Source: Lunularia cruciata (taxonomy: Eukaryota > Streptophyta > Marchantiopsida > Lunulariales > Lunulariaceae). Taken from it: a stretch of 64,000 nt of DNA. The notes under the pieces were generated by a model, which was not told where the DNA came from, made no database searches, and was given only the letters and a program-made list of their open reading frames with translations. A program made the position numbers and the translations under genes. Location: the NCBI GenBank assembly GCA_948567375.1, contig OX419757.1:54188001-54252000 (forward strand). The letters are read 5' to 3'. Below, piece after piece: positions 11,390-24,379 of this stretch. Position 1 is the first letter of the stretch. The number at the start of each line of letters is the position of its first letter.

Positions 11390-11720
11390 GACGATAATGA
11401 ATGACTTCAAAGGGCTTGTCATTCATCGCCTTCTCTGCTATATAAATGGAGAATATATATAATTTTGTGGCTGTGCAAAGAATTTGTTGCAATCAATAAT
11501 AGGAAACAGACAATAACTTCTTTGCGGTTGGGCAAACAAGTATTGACACTCAATAATAGAAGTAGAAGTATAAGGTTGTCTTTGTTTGATGCTTCTCTAC
11601 AAGCGATAATGAATGACATTGAAGGGCTTCTCGTTTCATCACCGTCTTGGCTATGCAATGCGCAATATATATTGATGGTTGAGCAAAGAAGTTATTGCAC
11701 TCGATAATAGGAATAGAAGG
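11390..11720. repeat. Imperfect direct duplication of about 110 bp
   Basis: The segment near 11391-11505 (GATAATGAATGAC, AGGGCTT, ATATATA, TGTGCAAAGAA.TTGTTGCA, AATAATAGGAA) recurs near 11603-11720 with the same words in the same order. The spacing is about 210 bp. It accounts for the overlapping short open frames here. Confidence 0.65.
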
Positions 11721-12689
11721 CTGTGTAAAAATCTCATGGACAAGATACAAGATAGCTTGTAGACGACGTAGAGATTCCACCTGCAGGCACCTAGCTTATC
11801 TTCATGATTTCTTTTCTCCTTTTATATATGATCAATTGGGAAAAGATAAAAAGATATATGTTTAAAAATTACCTCACCAAACATCATTACCTCACCGCAT
11901 TTTACAAAGAAAAGGTGTTCACAACTTGGAATATGGAAATTGTAGGGTTTTTTTTTCTTCAGTTGATAATTACCTCACTGTTCACGTCATTTTCGACCTT
12001 GTTTCATGTGTTATTCTGCAAATAGAGTTGATTAATAACCTAGAATACGAGGTTGTTGGGCTTTTTTGAGAGAATTTGTCTATAGAGGATAAGGTGAGGT
12101 TGAGCACTTTACCCTAAGTGTCCTTTTCTAATTTGGACACTATGTGACGTACACAATACATATATCATAAAATTTCCTCCCTTCGTGTTCGCAGGTTTGC
12201 AGTATGGTTTGGTACAAGGCTCTACTTACAAGCATATTTGATTACACATTAAAAGAGAATCTAAAGGGAATCTAACAAAGGACAGAAAATTAATCACTGA
12301 TAGTCCCACATTCCCTAAGGAAGAACGGCTAAAGATGCAAGAGTCAGAAGTATGGGCTGGAGGAACGTGTAAAGAGTTTAAGGTCACTTGACAACCTTGC
12401 AAAGTTGAAAATCCTCACCCACAACCGTTTAAAAGATGACGAGACTTTCAAAAAATAAGTTTAAAAAAACAGTTCTAGAGGAAAAAATGTTCATTTTGCA
12501 GAGCACTAATGAACTGATTACATAAACCCGTCAACTCATGCTCTGATGTGCACTCAGCAAATACAGGGAATGAATGTTCTATTCAACCCAGCAATCCACT
12601 GCAACAAATTTTTATGGACAAGCATACATATAAACCTTCACTTAGACACTACAACCGTAAGTCCATCTTCGTCTTATATATTTCTGAAA

Positions 12690-12960
12690 TGAGTAGTAGT
12701 GATAAGCCTCCATTCAAGAGTCAAGATCACTATAATGAAATTTGATAGATATTCAATCTCTAGTTCATCGTCATATACTTCAGTGGGGGTATTTAAATTC
12801 CATTCAAGGTTCAAGATTACTATAATGAATTTTGATCGATAATCAGTCTATGACTTTTCTCAATGTTGAATTCCAAGGATGCGTCCTATATGTGTGTGTT
12901 CGTCTTCAAAACTCGATTCATGATTACTATAATGAATTCTGATTGAAAGTCAATTCTTAA
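12690..12960. repeat. Diverged tandem repeat, about 95-bp period
   Basis: CATTCAAG..TCAAGAT, ACTATAATGAA.TTTGAT and a following .ATTC..T.TC block recur near 12712, 12800 and 12905 (the last as ATTCATGATTACTATAATGA). Three units are visible, all degraded. Confidence 0.6.
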
Positions 12961-13319
12961 TTTGGCTCAAAGTTGATGCATGTTGGTTGATTATGGCAAG
13001 AAAGACCTTTTTCGTCTGGGAGAGTATGTTCATTGACAAGATTCTGGTCAATTCTCTGTTCAATATTCAATAGTTTATTGTAATCCCCTTGCAGTAATCG
13101 ATAACCACTAAATTATCACCGGATAGTTTCTTGACCATTTACATAAGCGGCAACCATGACACAATTAACTCTTGTTATTCGTTCAATGGAGTTCTTTGAA
13201 ATTCAACAACTGAAACTGATGGTATTCTCTATAGAATCTATATTTGCTGTGATTATTGGCTTACAAAGCATGCTATCAAGGACGGTCTTGCCCACCAACT
13301 TCTCTACCACACATGGAAC

Positions 13320-14160
13320 CCGACTATTAGATATTTTTTCTTCACAGTTTGTTGATTCAATCCTTGGTAGTCAATGCACATGCGCATTGTTATGTCCTTC
13401 TTCTTCACAAAAAATATAGGAACCCCATATGATGATATGTTGAGTTGGATAAACCTCTTCTACAACAGATCCTCAACTTGAGCATACATCCCACCAACTC
13501 ATGAAGTGATGGTCAATATAGGGCCTTACAAGGAGGTATCTTCCCAAGATATATCTCAATTTTATGATCTACTCTCCTTCTTGGTGGTAAGCCTACGGGT
13601 AATTCATCCAAAAAGACATCTTGGAACTCATTGACCATGTCTTTTGATTTCTCAAGAATTTGTCTATTGTGTTGGGCACTCTGGACTTCTCTTATTAAAC
13701 CCATGAAACATCTATCTGTCTTACCAATAGATGTGGCCTTTATGACATATAGAGGCAACTCTTGCCTTTGTGATCTTCCTTTAATCCCAAAGTTCTTCCA
13801 TTGATTGGTTTTCACTACTTTTTTTTGCCAATCCACTATGGGGTTGTAGTGCTCCATCCACGACATTCCCAAGATCACATCATAACGAGCAAGTTGTATC
13901 ACTCACCACTTGATTGCTTCTTGATACTCTTCTATAGAGAGTATTACCTTTCTAGGTAACAACTCAATCCTCTCTATATGACCATTAGGTAACTCTATTT
14001 TGTCCTTCTCATCCTTCTCTAGTTCCATCAACAACCTTATTGCAATAGAGCAAGATAAGAAATTCTTTGTTGCCCAATGGTTTATCAACACTCTCAATGG
14101 ATTATCTTCTAGCACTCCATTTACAACAATTAATTGTGCATTTATCTTCCTCCTTTGCAC
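13320..14160 (-). pseudogene. Ty3/gypsy protease and reverse transcriptase start, relic
   Basis: Minus-strand reading gives first a retropepsin-like segment at 13903-14160, with VLINHWATKNFL where active elements have a D-S/T-G-A catalytic site. Here the aspartate and glycine are lost. The frame continues at 13513-13902 with YDVILGMSWMEHYNPIVDW, then the linker to reverse transcriptase (FQDVFLDELPVGLPPRR). The finger region follows near 13380-13470 ([28 protein letters not shown]). It then fades out. Stops and the lost catalytic residues make it dead. Confidence 0.87.
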
Positions 14161-15314
14161 ACTCGTCTTCTTCCTCCCCCATTTTTACTCTTCTTCATTG
14201 AGCCAATAAGGTTGTAAGGCATATTTATTGGTGATCTTCATTTTTCAATGCAGTTTCCATATCTTCCTTTCAATTCATCTCTTCGTGTGGTTCAAAGGTT
14301 GCTTATATGGAAACCAAGGGCCTCTAAGATGAAGAGCATGACAATTGATGGCTATATGCCTAATTTTGTCACATTTGTAACATCATCATTGTTTTTCTTG
14401 AGCCTCTTCTTCCCATGAGACTCCTTCTCTCCTTTCTTTGGCCTGTCCCTATTTTCCTTGGAGAGGTTTTGCTCCTCTATTTTGCAACCGAAGGTTGCCC
14501 AATTCCATAGGTACTGGTCCACCAAAATGGTGTATCTTGACCCAATAGTTTTGCATTGGTGTTATTGCTTCACCTCCTCCAAGTACCCTTGCTATTCTTT
14601 GGGCGCAAGCAATGGCTTCAATAATACTAGGATTTTGCACAATTAACTCTTGGCAAATCCGCTCTTTTAATCCTCTCTTGAAATTATCAAGAGCTTCGAT
14701 TGGACTCATATTGGCTATCGCAATTTGTAGATCCAAAAATGCCTCCATGTACTCTTGTATGCTATTCTTCTACTTCAAATTCTAGAGTTTGGTTTGGGCT
14801 ATTTGCATGGAATCCACAAATTGGAAATTCTTGAGTAGCACTTCTTGCATGGTTGTCCAAGTGACCTCTCTTTGTTCTACCAGCAAGATCATTCCCAAGC
14901 ATCATACCATGTGAGGGCCTTATTGATCAAGTACCCACACGCAAACACACCTACAAAATGATCAATGATCTTTGTTGTGAACAATTAAAGGTATCAATTC
15001 ATTCTTGAAATCTAATTTTCCATTACTTCCATGGTATATTGGCCCTTGTAAGGGTCAATGTTGCATGTCTTTTTCATTCATAGTAACAATGTGGCTTGGT
15101 TGTTGATTGGAATCTGTGTCATTGGCATGCATAGCTCTCTAAATACTTTGATTGTTGGTGTTGGTTGTTTAGATGGCTTCCCTTCTTGTATTACTTGATC
15201 CTTCTTGACAGCACATACTTGATTTTGCAACTCTTTGATGGTCATCTTGATTTCTTGAAACTTGTTCAATATCCCTTACATTCCTTGCATCAACTCCTAC
15301 AATTGTGGATCCAT
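14161..15314 (-). pseudogene. Ty3/gypsy gag relic
   Basis: A minus-strand start at 15314 (MDPQL, then stop) leads into NKFQEIKMTIKELQNQV, a short coiled-coil-like stretch. The capsid-like domain follows: LDFKNELIPLIVHNKDH, TMQEVLLKNF, then MEAFLDLQIAIANMSPIEAL, FKRGLKERICQELIV. The end of gag is near 14460. There are several stops. It belongs to the same element as the protease and reverse transcriptase relic at 13320-14160. Confidence 0.72.
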
Positions 15315-16497
15315 GATTCCTACACACAACCAATGTTCACTTGCTACTTCCTACTTTAATAGAGGGTTATAATGATCACTCAAGTGGATGCAAAAACTAT
15401 GTGGGCTACTATTGGGACCTTAAAGGCTATCACTCATTGATAATATTCTATTGCGGACTACAAAATCCCTAAACATCACTTTTGGTCTAACTACATAGCA
15501 GATTTCTATTTGCATGTTGAAAGGGTAAGGATTTAGTACATGCAGATCCGTAACATCATAACAGAATGTAGATTATCAAATCCTACTCTCTATCATATAC
15601 CACCATAGCTAGAATCACCGAGTTTGGTGAATTCATCACTTTGTCCATGAATTTTGCTCCAAAGTGATAAACTAACAATACTCTCATTTGCTCAAGCTGG
15701 ATGTACATAATCTTGATATGGAATGGATTCAAGAATGGGAAGCTAGGTGTAAGAAATTTTCCTCTCGGTGCATCCATCCCATCCACTCTCTAAAGCACTT
15801 CCCAAGTCTAGCAATTGCACTATGTTCTCCACCTCAAATTACTCAATTTCAGTAGCTCGTGCTCTTCCAAGAGGGATGATCCACTCTCTTGGATTAAGAC
15901 ACCCACTTTGGTACTATTGTAATACTTTGAGAACATGAGAACCCTTCAAGAGAGATAACAAGAGAGAAAACACAGATTTCACACTCAATCCTCCAATGCC
16001 CCAAAGGAGCACCTTCTCTTTATTATATAGCCAAAGAGGATCTCTCCAAGGAAGCTCCACCATAGGATTAGGTACATAGATAGGTGACCTATCAGCAAGC
16101 TCCACCCTTAGATTACTTGTTTGGATGGGTGACATGTCAATCTTGGTCTCATCTGCTTGGTCAAATAGGCTTTGACCAGAGGGAATCTTTTAGAGAATCT
16201 TCTTGTAGGAATCTCAAAATCATATGGGTGAGGTACCATTGGAAAGCTTGGTGAGACAAACTGGGGGGAGGGCAAGGCCAACCTCTCCTCTAATGGGGAG
16301 AGTTTGCACATTTTCAAGACCTAATTCATCCGTTTAGACCTCCAAAATTGCCTCTAAAGTTTTCAAGCCTATTTTGGCTTCAGCCATATTAGTAGAAGTG
16401 CTCTTTTGGTGATATCTCTATCTAATCTATAAAATCCTTCCATATGTTACCAAACCAAATTTGATCTCTAGATCATCTATCTAGCTATTGGTATTAC
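15315..16497 (-). other. Probable 5' LTR and leader of the minus-strand gypsy element
   Basis: This is upstream of the minus-strand gag start. On minus it could begin TGTAATACCAATAGC at 16497, which fits the TG start of a gypsy LTR, but I could not find a matching second copy or a clear primer site. The short minus-strand open frames here (15583-15786, 15914-16135, 16108-16317) have no recognised product. Confidence 0.4.
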
Positions 16498-19085
16498 AGA
16501 GGAGGACGTCGAGAGTAAGAGTGTTAGAAAAACATAGACATTAGGGCATCGGAGGAATCATTTGAGCAAGAGATGTCTCACGTTCCTAATCTATCATTTT
16601 CAGATCCTTTTCTCATCAAGCTTTAGATTCTACACCATGATGGTGTAGAATCTAAATAGGCTTATGGGATTGGATGGTGGCATATTTTGGGCCGGCATTC
16701 ACAAAGTCAATGATGTAAAACCTAGATCATGTTGTCCTTCCAGTGCTTACTTACAAGCAAGTTTATAATTTAACAATGTATGTGCTCTTATAGGAGAGGA
16801 AGGATTTGTTCATGAAGTTGAAGGTGAAATTTTGGGGTCCATTTGTCAAAAAGTGAGAGGCTAAATGATAAATTTGTAAAAGTTTGGGTCCCAACAGAGG
16901 AAGCTTGGACTTCTTTGAGTATTGATGGAGCTAATGGAAAACATTCAAGTGTAGAAGACCACGGTTGGAGAGAAGAGCTGATAGGTTACAATTTGAAGAT
17001 TGATATCAAGTGATTTGAGCAAATTCTTAGGGAGATATGATCAATTGAATCAAGAGGGGTAGAATTCATAGTTAGATGCATAAACTGGACAATTCGGGGA
17101 GCCTTGTAACACATTTCATGATCTATAAATGGGGTTGGAGACAAAAAGGAGTGCTTATAGTGTTCAATATAATAAATTCTAGTTTTGGATCAATTTCAAA
17201 TCAGATTTGGTTGATTAAAGTTGGAGCTTTTGGGAAGTAAGGTGTTGGAGATGAGTTGAGGATCAGGTTTGGAGTTTTGGGCACTCCCCAAGTTGTAGAT
17301 TGAATCAACTTATAAAAATTTCCAATATTGTTACTAGTTAGATCTCTCACCTTTGTAAGAAGGTTTCATATAAATTTTCTCAAAAGGAGAATTAAAGATC
17401 GTGGATCATGTATACATGGGTCTGTAGAGCTCACAAGTAAGTTCACCTCAAGAATTGATTCATATCTAGTGATTGGAGGTGAATTAGGCTATCAAACTCT
17501 ACAAGTGGTTAGAAAAGTGCACAAATAGCTATTATGGAAAATTTGTTTTGCTCTTGATTCATGGAGAGTGAGAGCTCATACAACAAGTTCTATTGAAAAT
17601 ATTATCATAAGCTTAGTGGAGCATTTCTATCTTCAATCATGATTGAATGTTAATTCTCCCATTTTTATGAATTTAGTTGAGAATTTTAGATTAATAGAGT
17701 GATTTTCAAGATTTATGTGTACCTTTTATCCCAAAATCTGAGAAAATTTTCCAAGAATCAAGAACAAACCCCTAATTAGGGATTTCAAAATTAGGGTAGA
17801 AACTACAAAAAATTGGCCAAATTTGAGAGTTTGTCAAAGGAGCTATAATCATCATATTATGGCTTCATTTATACCATTAGAAAGCTTATCTCACAAGCTT
17901 TTCATTGTCCTATACCATTTGAGTCAAAAGAACACAAAGAAAGTTATTGTCACTTGAGTTATATAGAGTTTTACACATCAAAAAGATATAGAATTACTCC
18001 ACTTGGAGTACAAATTAGTTAGAATGTTGGAGTACAACTTAGAAGAAACTTAGAAAAAAAATTTGAAATCAACTTGAGGACAAGGTAGGAGGTTTTAAAG
18101 GTGATTTTACCAAAAGCATGGAGAGTTTTTGTTAAATTCTTGTAGTTGGATCTCCTCCATGCTTGCATGTTTGTTTGTATGCACACTTGGTTTGGATGGT
18201 GTGTAGGTGTTGCACTTAGGTTCTTTCCTTCTAGGAGTGCTATGTATTTCTCCTTGGTAATTTTTTAAATTGATGACCAAGAGACCAGGAGTGTGTGTTA
18301 TGATGATAGGTTAGGTTCCCTATTAGTCCCCTACCCAATAGAAGGAATACTAGAAGCAAGAATGAAAGGTTCCAATGATTGGGCAACACATGTGTTCAGA
18401 CTAGCAGTGATAAATCTAAACATGACCTCTAATCCATAAATCCCATAGTTAAGCACTCAGTTTATTCTCAAAGAGAGAAAGATGAAGTACAACACCGTGT
18501 ATGTATGAAGCGGCACAAGGACTAATGGAGGCCAAAGCTAGTTCTTCAGCCTACATGTTAGTTCCTCATTGAATAGGAAGTTGAAGCATTACTAAATGGG
18601 AGCTCTTTCCATATCATCCTACACTATTGTTTGTGGTATTGCTTCCCTCTCCTTCATGACTCTTTAGGAACTTCATGGCAATTGAGGTATAAGCTATACT
18701 TTATACTTCACGCATCATCTTACTCAACATGATGTGCTTATTTGGGGAAAAGAATAAAAAAATATCTGCTTAAATGAACATCAAGTGGGCTATGATAGGG
18801 AGTACTTAGAGCATATAAGATTCAAGGTAACATACACATATCATTCTAGCTCTTTCTTGGCTTGAGTATCACAAAGGCTTAATTTGATTGGGATTGATGA
18901 TAAATTCAAGTACAACACCAAGGTAAGAATTACCAATTAGGTTTTTTAGCACATTTGAGTAAGACACCTAAGAAAGGAGAGTCCCAAGATAGGAAGTTTG
19001 TCAATATAGCAACTATAGAATAAGCTCTGGAGGAAGATAATACTATTTTTGTGGTGTAGATCAAACCTATTGTACAAGGGAGATC
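16498..19085. other. LTR/leader-like sequence without genes
   Basis: No coding sequence recognised. The part near 18100-18340 resembles 62715-62960: both have GGATCTCCTCCAT, a following TGTGCAC or TGCACAC stretch, TGATGACCAA and GAGTGTGTGTT.TGATGA.AGGTTA. This suggests two copies of one repeat family, probably the leader or LTR of the plus-strand gypsy elements that follow each. Confidence 0.4.
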
Positions 19086-21143
19086 TAATGAGCATCAAAA
19101 GCCAATGGTTGATCAAATAATTTATAAGTTTTTGGATGATCTTCTAAGGGGATTACCCTTTGATTGAGTTATGCCTTCCAAGATTAAGCTATTGCTAAGT
19201 AGTAATCCAAGGAGCAGACAAATCCATCAACTCTCACCAAAGAATTCAAGGAACTTCCAAATAACACTAACCAAGATGTTAGAGAAAGATTTCATACAAC
19301 CTACTACATCTCCTTGGGTACCACTAGTACTCTTTTCACCCAAGAAGGATAGAAGACTTTGCTTTTATATAGAATATTGGGTGCTTATTAAACAAATCAT
19401 TAACAATGTGTATCCTTTGTCTTGAATTGATGGATCAATTAAGTAGAGCATGATACTTCTCAAAGTTGGATCTACAAAGTGGCTATTGGCAGATTCCCAT
19501 TGATAAGGAAGATGTGCAAAAGACTACATTTTGCACAAGGTATGGACATTTTGAATGGAGATTTTTACTTTTTGGGTTCACTAATGCTCTAGCAATTTTC
19601 ATGGATCAAATGCATATGGTGTTGGATGGGGTATTGCATTGATACATGGTGGTGTTGTTGGATGATATCTTAATTTATAATAAGATGCAAGTAAAACATA
19701 AGACCTATATATGAGAAGTATTATAACAACTATATCTATGGATTTATTGTAAGGAGTCAAAGTGTGCTTTTTGGTAAAAAGAGGTTACTTTCATAAGGTC
19801 TCAAATGAGAGGATCAAAATCAAGATCATTACCAATTGACTTACCCTAAGGATGCAATAGAAGTTTGGGTATTTAATGGATTGGTAAGTTTTTATTGTCC
19901 ATTCATCCATTATTATGCTTGTGGTTGCACCATTGACATCAAACTTTGCATGGACCACAACCACAAAGAAGCATTTGAGAAATTGAAGTCTATGGTGTAC
20001 TCACATTCCATCCTCCAACCCTACCATTCTTAACTACCTTGTGTGGTTAATTTTGATGCTTCTAATTTTGCCTTTGGAGCAATGTTGCAAGATGAATTTC
20101 TAAATGGCTTACATCCTATTGCCTTTATATCTCACCATGTAAACACAATAAAATAGAATTATTTTACTTGGGATCAAAAACAATTGGCAATGGTATATGT
20201 CACAAAGACATTATCTCTTAGGCAAAAAAGTGATCATGCAAACCAATCACAAACCCTTGTTGTAGATATTATATTTGGATTCCATGAAGAGTTTGTATCA
20301 TTGATGAGATAAAAAAAACTATAGTTGTTTGACATCAAACTTAAGTGCAAACTTGATAGATTACATGTCATTCTTGATGCTTTATTACAACATCTTGAAT
20401 TGAGGATTCTTCTTCTTGAATTTCCCATGATGGCAACAATCACCACAATGTCAATTGACCCAAATTGCACATAGAGTTCAAGACTGCTTTACAATAGGAC
20501 CCTTCTTTTAATTAGTAAAAATTCATCTTGCAAGACATGACAAGAAGTATAACATTTTTCCTTCAAGGAGGGTCTTTTATTCTGTGAGAACTAGATCTAA
20601 GTTCCAACTATGAGTGATCTCTGACTTATGTGGCTTCAAGAAGCCAATGACTTACCAATTGCTGGTCATTTGGGTGTGGAAAAAACCTTGAGTACCCTTC
20701 AATCTCAATGATGGTGGTCAAACATGGTATGAGAAGTTCAAGATTTTTTTTGATCTTGTGAGAGTTTCCAACACAACAAGATCAATTGGTGAACTACTTC
20801 AACCATTTCCCATTCCAACTACTCAATAAGAACATCTCAATCTTAACCTCATCACATCCTTGCCCAAAATAGATCAAGGCTATACCACCATTGTGGTGTT
20901 TGTTGACAATTGAGCAAGCAAATTGACTTGGCACCCACAATGGGTACCGTGGATGATCCAATGCTAGCCAAGATTTATTTTGACATTATCTTCAAGCACC
21001 ATGGGATGCCAAGGATTCTCATCTATGCCCATGATCCTCAATTCATTGGTAAATTTTGGCAAGTTCTCTTCAAGCTACTCAACACTAAGCTTGTTTTATC
21101 TACGGCCTATCATCCTCAAACTAATGAGCAAACCAAACTATGA
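19086..21143 (+). pseudogene. Ty3/gypsy pol relic (reverse transcriptase to integrase)
   Basis: In order on plus: the linker before reverse transcriptase near 19110 (FLDDLLRGLPFD); reverse transcriptase fingers at 19171-19425 (LEKDFIQPTTSPWVPLVLFS, PKKDRRLCFYIEYW); a connection region at 19836-20033 (HKEAFEKLKSMVYSHSILQ); RNase H near 20045-20250 (VVNFDASNFAFGAMLQ, YFTWDQKQLAMVY); and the integrase core at 20910-21143 (IYFDIIFKHHGMPRILI, DPQFIGKFW, LSTAYHPQTNEQT). It stops abruptly before the last part of integrase. Many stops and frameshifts are present. Confidence 0.85.
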
Positions 21144-22670
21144 GCCATTTTGTCTCTCAATGTTGGTTGGATTATCTTGTCCTATCATGGAAATGCAAGA
21201 GTGTTGCAAGGCAAGGAAAGTGATGGTGCAATCCTTGCACGGCCAGCCATTCACAAGGCATGGAGAGGTGATGTAATTGGGGCTCCTTTAGTGATTTGTA
21301 GTTCCATTCAAGGAGGGGAATTCCCTTTAGATATTTACTCTTGAGACGGTTTGAAGGTCTATCACTCCTACAAACACTTAGGCCTCCTTGGTATGTCACT
21401 TAATAAGTTGGTTTATTAATACATCCATGAATGAGGTTCTAATAACATGGACCAAACATGCGATCAGTGCAACAATCCACAAAGGAGCATTGATTCCTCA
21501 ACAACCATTCAAATATTTACAGATTTCAATCATACCATTTAACACATAATTAGATAAGAATTGCACCATATTTTATTAGCCTTGTTCCACATTGGTCTTA
21601 AGCTCTAACTTGCATAATACAATCCTGTAGTAGGAAGGATTCTACTTCCTACATGTGACATTAATGTGACTCCATCATCCTTGTTCATGTTTCCACACAT
21701 CTCTTACACTCATGAGCAAAACATCTGCACCCATTATGCTTTGTGTAAGTAGTGAAAGAACACCACCTGGCCAATATTCATGTATGTTGTCCCCTTGGAT
21801 TTGAACAATTTCATGATTGATTTTGTGATCATTTTGTGCATTAGGTCCTTAAAACTCCAAAGTTTCCTATGATTGATGGACTTCTTGTCTTTGAATGTTA
21901 CCTTTAGAGTTTCCATTAGTTTACTCTTTGGTTGGGCAAACAAGCATGATGGCTCTATGAAGGCACTCTATTGTTGGCTCCATCCCCTTATGCTAGTGCT
22001 CTTTTGTCCATGGAAACATATTACTCCTCAAGTTTTCTAATTCAAGATCATGACTATCACAAATCTCATGGATCATCTTGAGGTCACTTAAAGCCGCTTC
22101 TTCCTCCTCACAAAAATCACAATCAAAAAATCCTCTTTTTTGTAACTTTGCATCCTAATCAAGCAAGAGCTATTTTCCTACTCCATATCTATTCTACATG
22201 TATGATTCCTTTCTAGGTTGACAATATTTAGCACTTCCTAGTATTCTAGTTCACCACATTCCTAATTCCTCCTAATCTTAAGAGGCTCAAAGTAAAAAGT
22301 AAACAAAAAATGTTCTATCAACACAAAGGTGGGTCACTACAAACCCATTCTATTACAAGCACTTCAAAGTTATTGCTTTAGACTTCACTTTTTTCTTGTT
22401 GGAATTGTAATTCCTTAAATTAAGATTTCTTTTGGAAGATGGAACAAATATTAGAAGTAATACTCTATTCCATATATCAAGACTACTCTTATAGTATTTG
22501 TCAAGATTTGTCTTTGTCATAAGTCTTTTGTAAGAAAGAAAAACTTAATGAATTACTTGAAAGCAACATAATCTTATGCTATATTTTTATGTTTAAGCTT
22601 ATTATAGGATAAAAGAAAAAGCTATATAGCAAGGTCAACAAACTAAGTTCATTAAACATTTAGAAATAGT
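21144..22670. other. No gene recognised
   Basis: After the truncated gypsy integrase no convincing coding sequence is seen on either strand. Short frames at 21172-21399 (minus) and 21734-21943 (minus) have no recognisable features. The stretch may contain an LTR remnant, but I found no partner for it. Confidence 0.4.
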
Positions 22671-22675
22671 CACCA

Positions 22676-23105
22676 TCAAATGTAAAGTAATGATTGATCA
22701 CTATCTAATGGTAGACTACTCTCCCCATAAGTGCAAAACAATGGGATATGATGGGTAATGCCAATATTTATAGTCCCTTTCAAGTAACAAAGTATCCACT
22801 TCACAACTTCCCAATGTTGTTTCCCTGGATTTGCCATGTATCGACTCACCATACTCACAACATATGAGATGTCTGGTCTAGTGCAGACCATAGCATACAT
22901 TAAACTCCCAATAGCACTAGCATAAGGAATATTTGACATCCCTTTTCCCTCCTCCTCATTTGATGTACATTGCTCCAATTATGTCTTGAAATGTCTTGCC
23001 ATTGGAGTGTTCATTGGTTTTGCTTCCTCCATGCCAAACCAAGCAAGTAATTTTTCCAAATATCTCCTTTGAGATATCCATGACTTTCCCTTGCTCCTAT
23101 CCAGA
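22676..23105 (-). pseudogene. Inverted copia pol fragment beside copia-1
   Basis: On minus this encodes the end of copia reverse transcriptase (WISQRRYLEKLLAWFGMEEA in pieces) and the following RNase H-connection block: NIPYASAIGSLMYAMVCTRP, DISYVVSMVSRYMANPGK and HWEVVKWILCYLKGT. It matches 47890-48230 of copia-2 closely. It starts at GGATAGGAGCAAGGG (read on minus), the point at which the forward-oriented copia-1 pol stops near 26713. It therefore looks like the missing part of copia-1, flipped and joined to the 5' LTR. It becomes unrecognisable below about 22755. Confidence 0.8.
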
Positions 23106-23108
23106 TGT

Positions 23109-23515
23109 TGTTATGTTTGGCTTGCTAAAAGTGCCTTGCCTGATCAAGAGCAAGAGCAAAACTTGACTGATGGAAACTCCTTATTGTATCATGCAATGAT
23201 GGGAAATCACTTGTTTAGATATATACTCAGTCACTTCTAGGGCTAAGTATTAAAGTGACTATATATCTTGAGTGGTCAATACTCATGAAGTCCCACAGGT
23301 CTATATTCAGGAGTTTAGACGGATGACAGAGGAACTATCCCTATATATATAATGGAAATAAAGGTTCAAAGGTTGTTGTGAGCCTATTTTAGCTGTGGAG
23401 GTAGCTTCCAAGACAGGGAGTGAACCATGTTATTTCCTATTAGTCCTTTGATTTATGTTTAATGGACCTTAGGATGTGCTATAGTGAGAGGTCGTTGGGA
23501 TTGTATTTTCTAACA
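23109..23515 (+). repeat. 5' LTR of copia-1
   Basis: 407 bp from TGTTATGTTTGGCTTG to TTTTCTAACA, the same termini as the copia-2 LTRs. A TATA-like run (CTATATATATAATGG near 23340) could be the promoter. It is followed by A-T and the primer site at 23518. Confidence 0.85.
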
Positions 23516-23517
23516 AT

Positions 23518-23529
23518 TGGTATCAGAGC
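23518..23529 (+). promoter_or_regulatory. Primer-binding site (initiator tRNA-Met type)
   Basis: TGGTATCAGAGC lies 2 bp after the LTR. This is the sequence complementary to the 3' end of initiator tRNA-Met, used by most plant copia elements to prime minus-strand DNA synthesis. Confidence 0.92.
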
Positions 23530-23605
23530 TTAGTTGGTCCTGAAGAGGGTCTTGAGATCTGAGAGTGCAAGGAAGTGGCTCCAAAAGCAAGTCCATGGCA
23601 AAGAA

Positions 23606-24378
23606 ATGGCAAAGGTGATATCCATATCAAATGCTAAATTTGCAGTGGAGAAGTTTGATGGGAAAAACAATTATGGACTTTGGCAGGTGAAGATGAAGGA
23701 CCTTCTTGTCCAACAAGGACTGCATAGAGCACTAAAGAAAAAACAAGAGACAAAAGTGATGAGGATGTGGAAGATGCAAATGCAGATATCATAGCTATTA
23801 GCACTATTAGGTTGAACCTTGCTGATGAAGTGCTATACAATGTTATGAATGAGGAATCTGCACCAAAACTATGGGCCAAACTGGAGAATCTTTATATGAA
23901 CAAATCATTGACAAATAGACTATTTCTTAAACAAAAGTTGTATATGTTTTGGATGAAGGAAGGCCAAAGTATTATGGAGCACCCCAATGCTTTCAACATC
24001 TGTGAGTTGATGAGCATAGAGGTAAAGTTAAGAGAGGAGGATAAGGCATTGTTTTTAATGACTTCACTTTCTCCATCATATGAGCATTTGGTCACAACTC
24101 TTCTATATGGGAAGGATGATATAAACTATGAGAAGGTCACTTCAACATTATTGTCCAATGAGATGCAAAAAAGACCCAACCAAGAAAAGACAAATTCAAA
24201 GGTTCTATTTATCAAAGGAAGGACAAGAGAGAGAGATCAAATCAGGAGTAAATCAAGATCCAAGTCAAGATCCAAGTCTAGAACTGGAGGATTCAAAGGC
24301 AAGTGCTGGATTTTAGGGAAGGTTGGACATTTCAAGAAGGATTTTAACAACAAGAGACTTGAGTCCAACAAAAAATAA
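23606..24378 (+). pseudogene. Copia-1 gag relic
   Basis: From the ATG at 23606 it reads MAKVISISNAKFAVEKFDGK, NNYGLWQVKMKDLLVQQGLH, the usual copia Gag start. A frameshift near 23770-23790 moves it to the frame of 23767-24378, with LADEVLYNVMNEESAPKLW, LKQKLYMFWMKEGQSIMEH, and an Arg/Ser-rich stretch (RSKSRSKSRSKSR). The zinc knuckle at the end (CWILGKVGHFKKDF) has lost two cysteines. Gag would form the particle. It overlaps the protease frame, which starts near 24323. Confidence 0.85.
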
Positions 24379-24379
24379 A

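Larger units (their letters stand above)
8822..13180. other. AT-rich stretch without recognised genes
   Basis: No open frame here looks coding, and no transposon protein was recognised on either strand. What can be seen are local repeats, listed separately: AGAGATACATGA repeats near 9600-9860, a 22-bp minisatellite at 10535-10600, a duplicated segment at 11390-11720, and a diverged repeat at 12690-12960. The paired ORFs at 11419-11780 on both strands come from the duplicated segment and are probably not genes. Confidence 0.5.

Noticed and set aside
11419-11780. Overlapping frames on both strands around 11.4-11.8 kb
   Set aside because: Explained by a duplicated AT-rich segment; no protein similarity.
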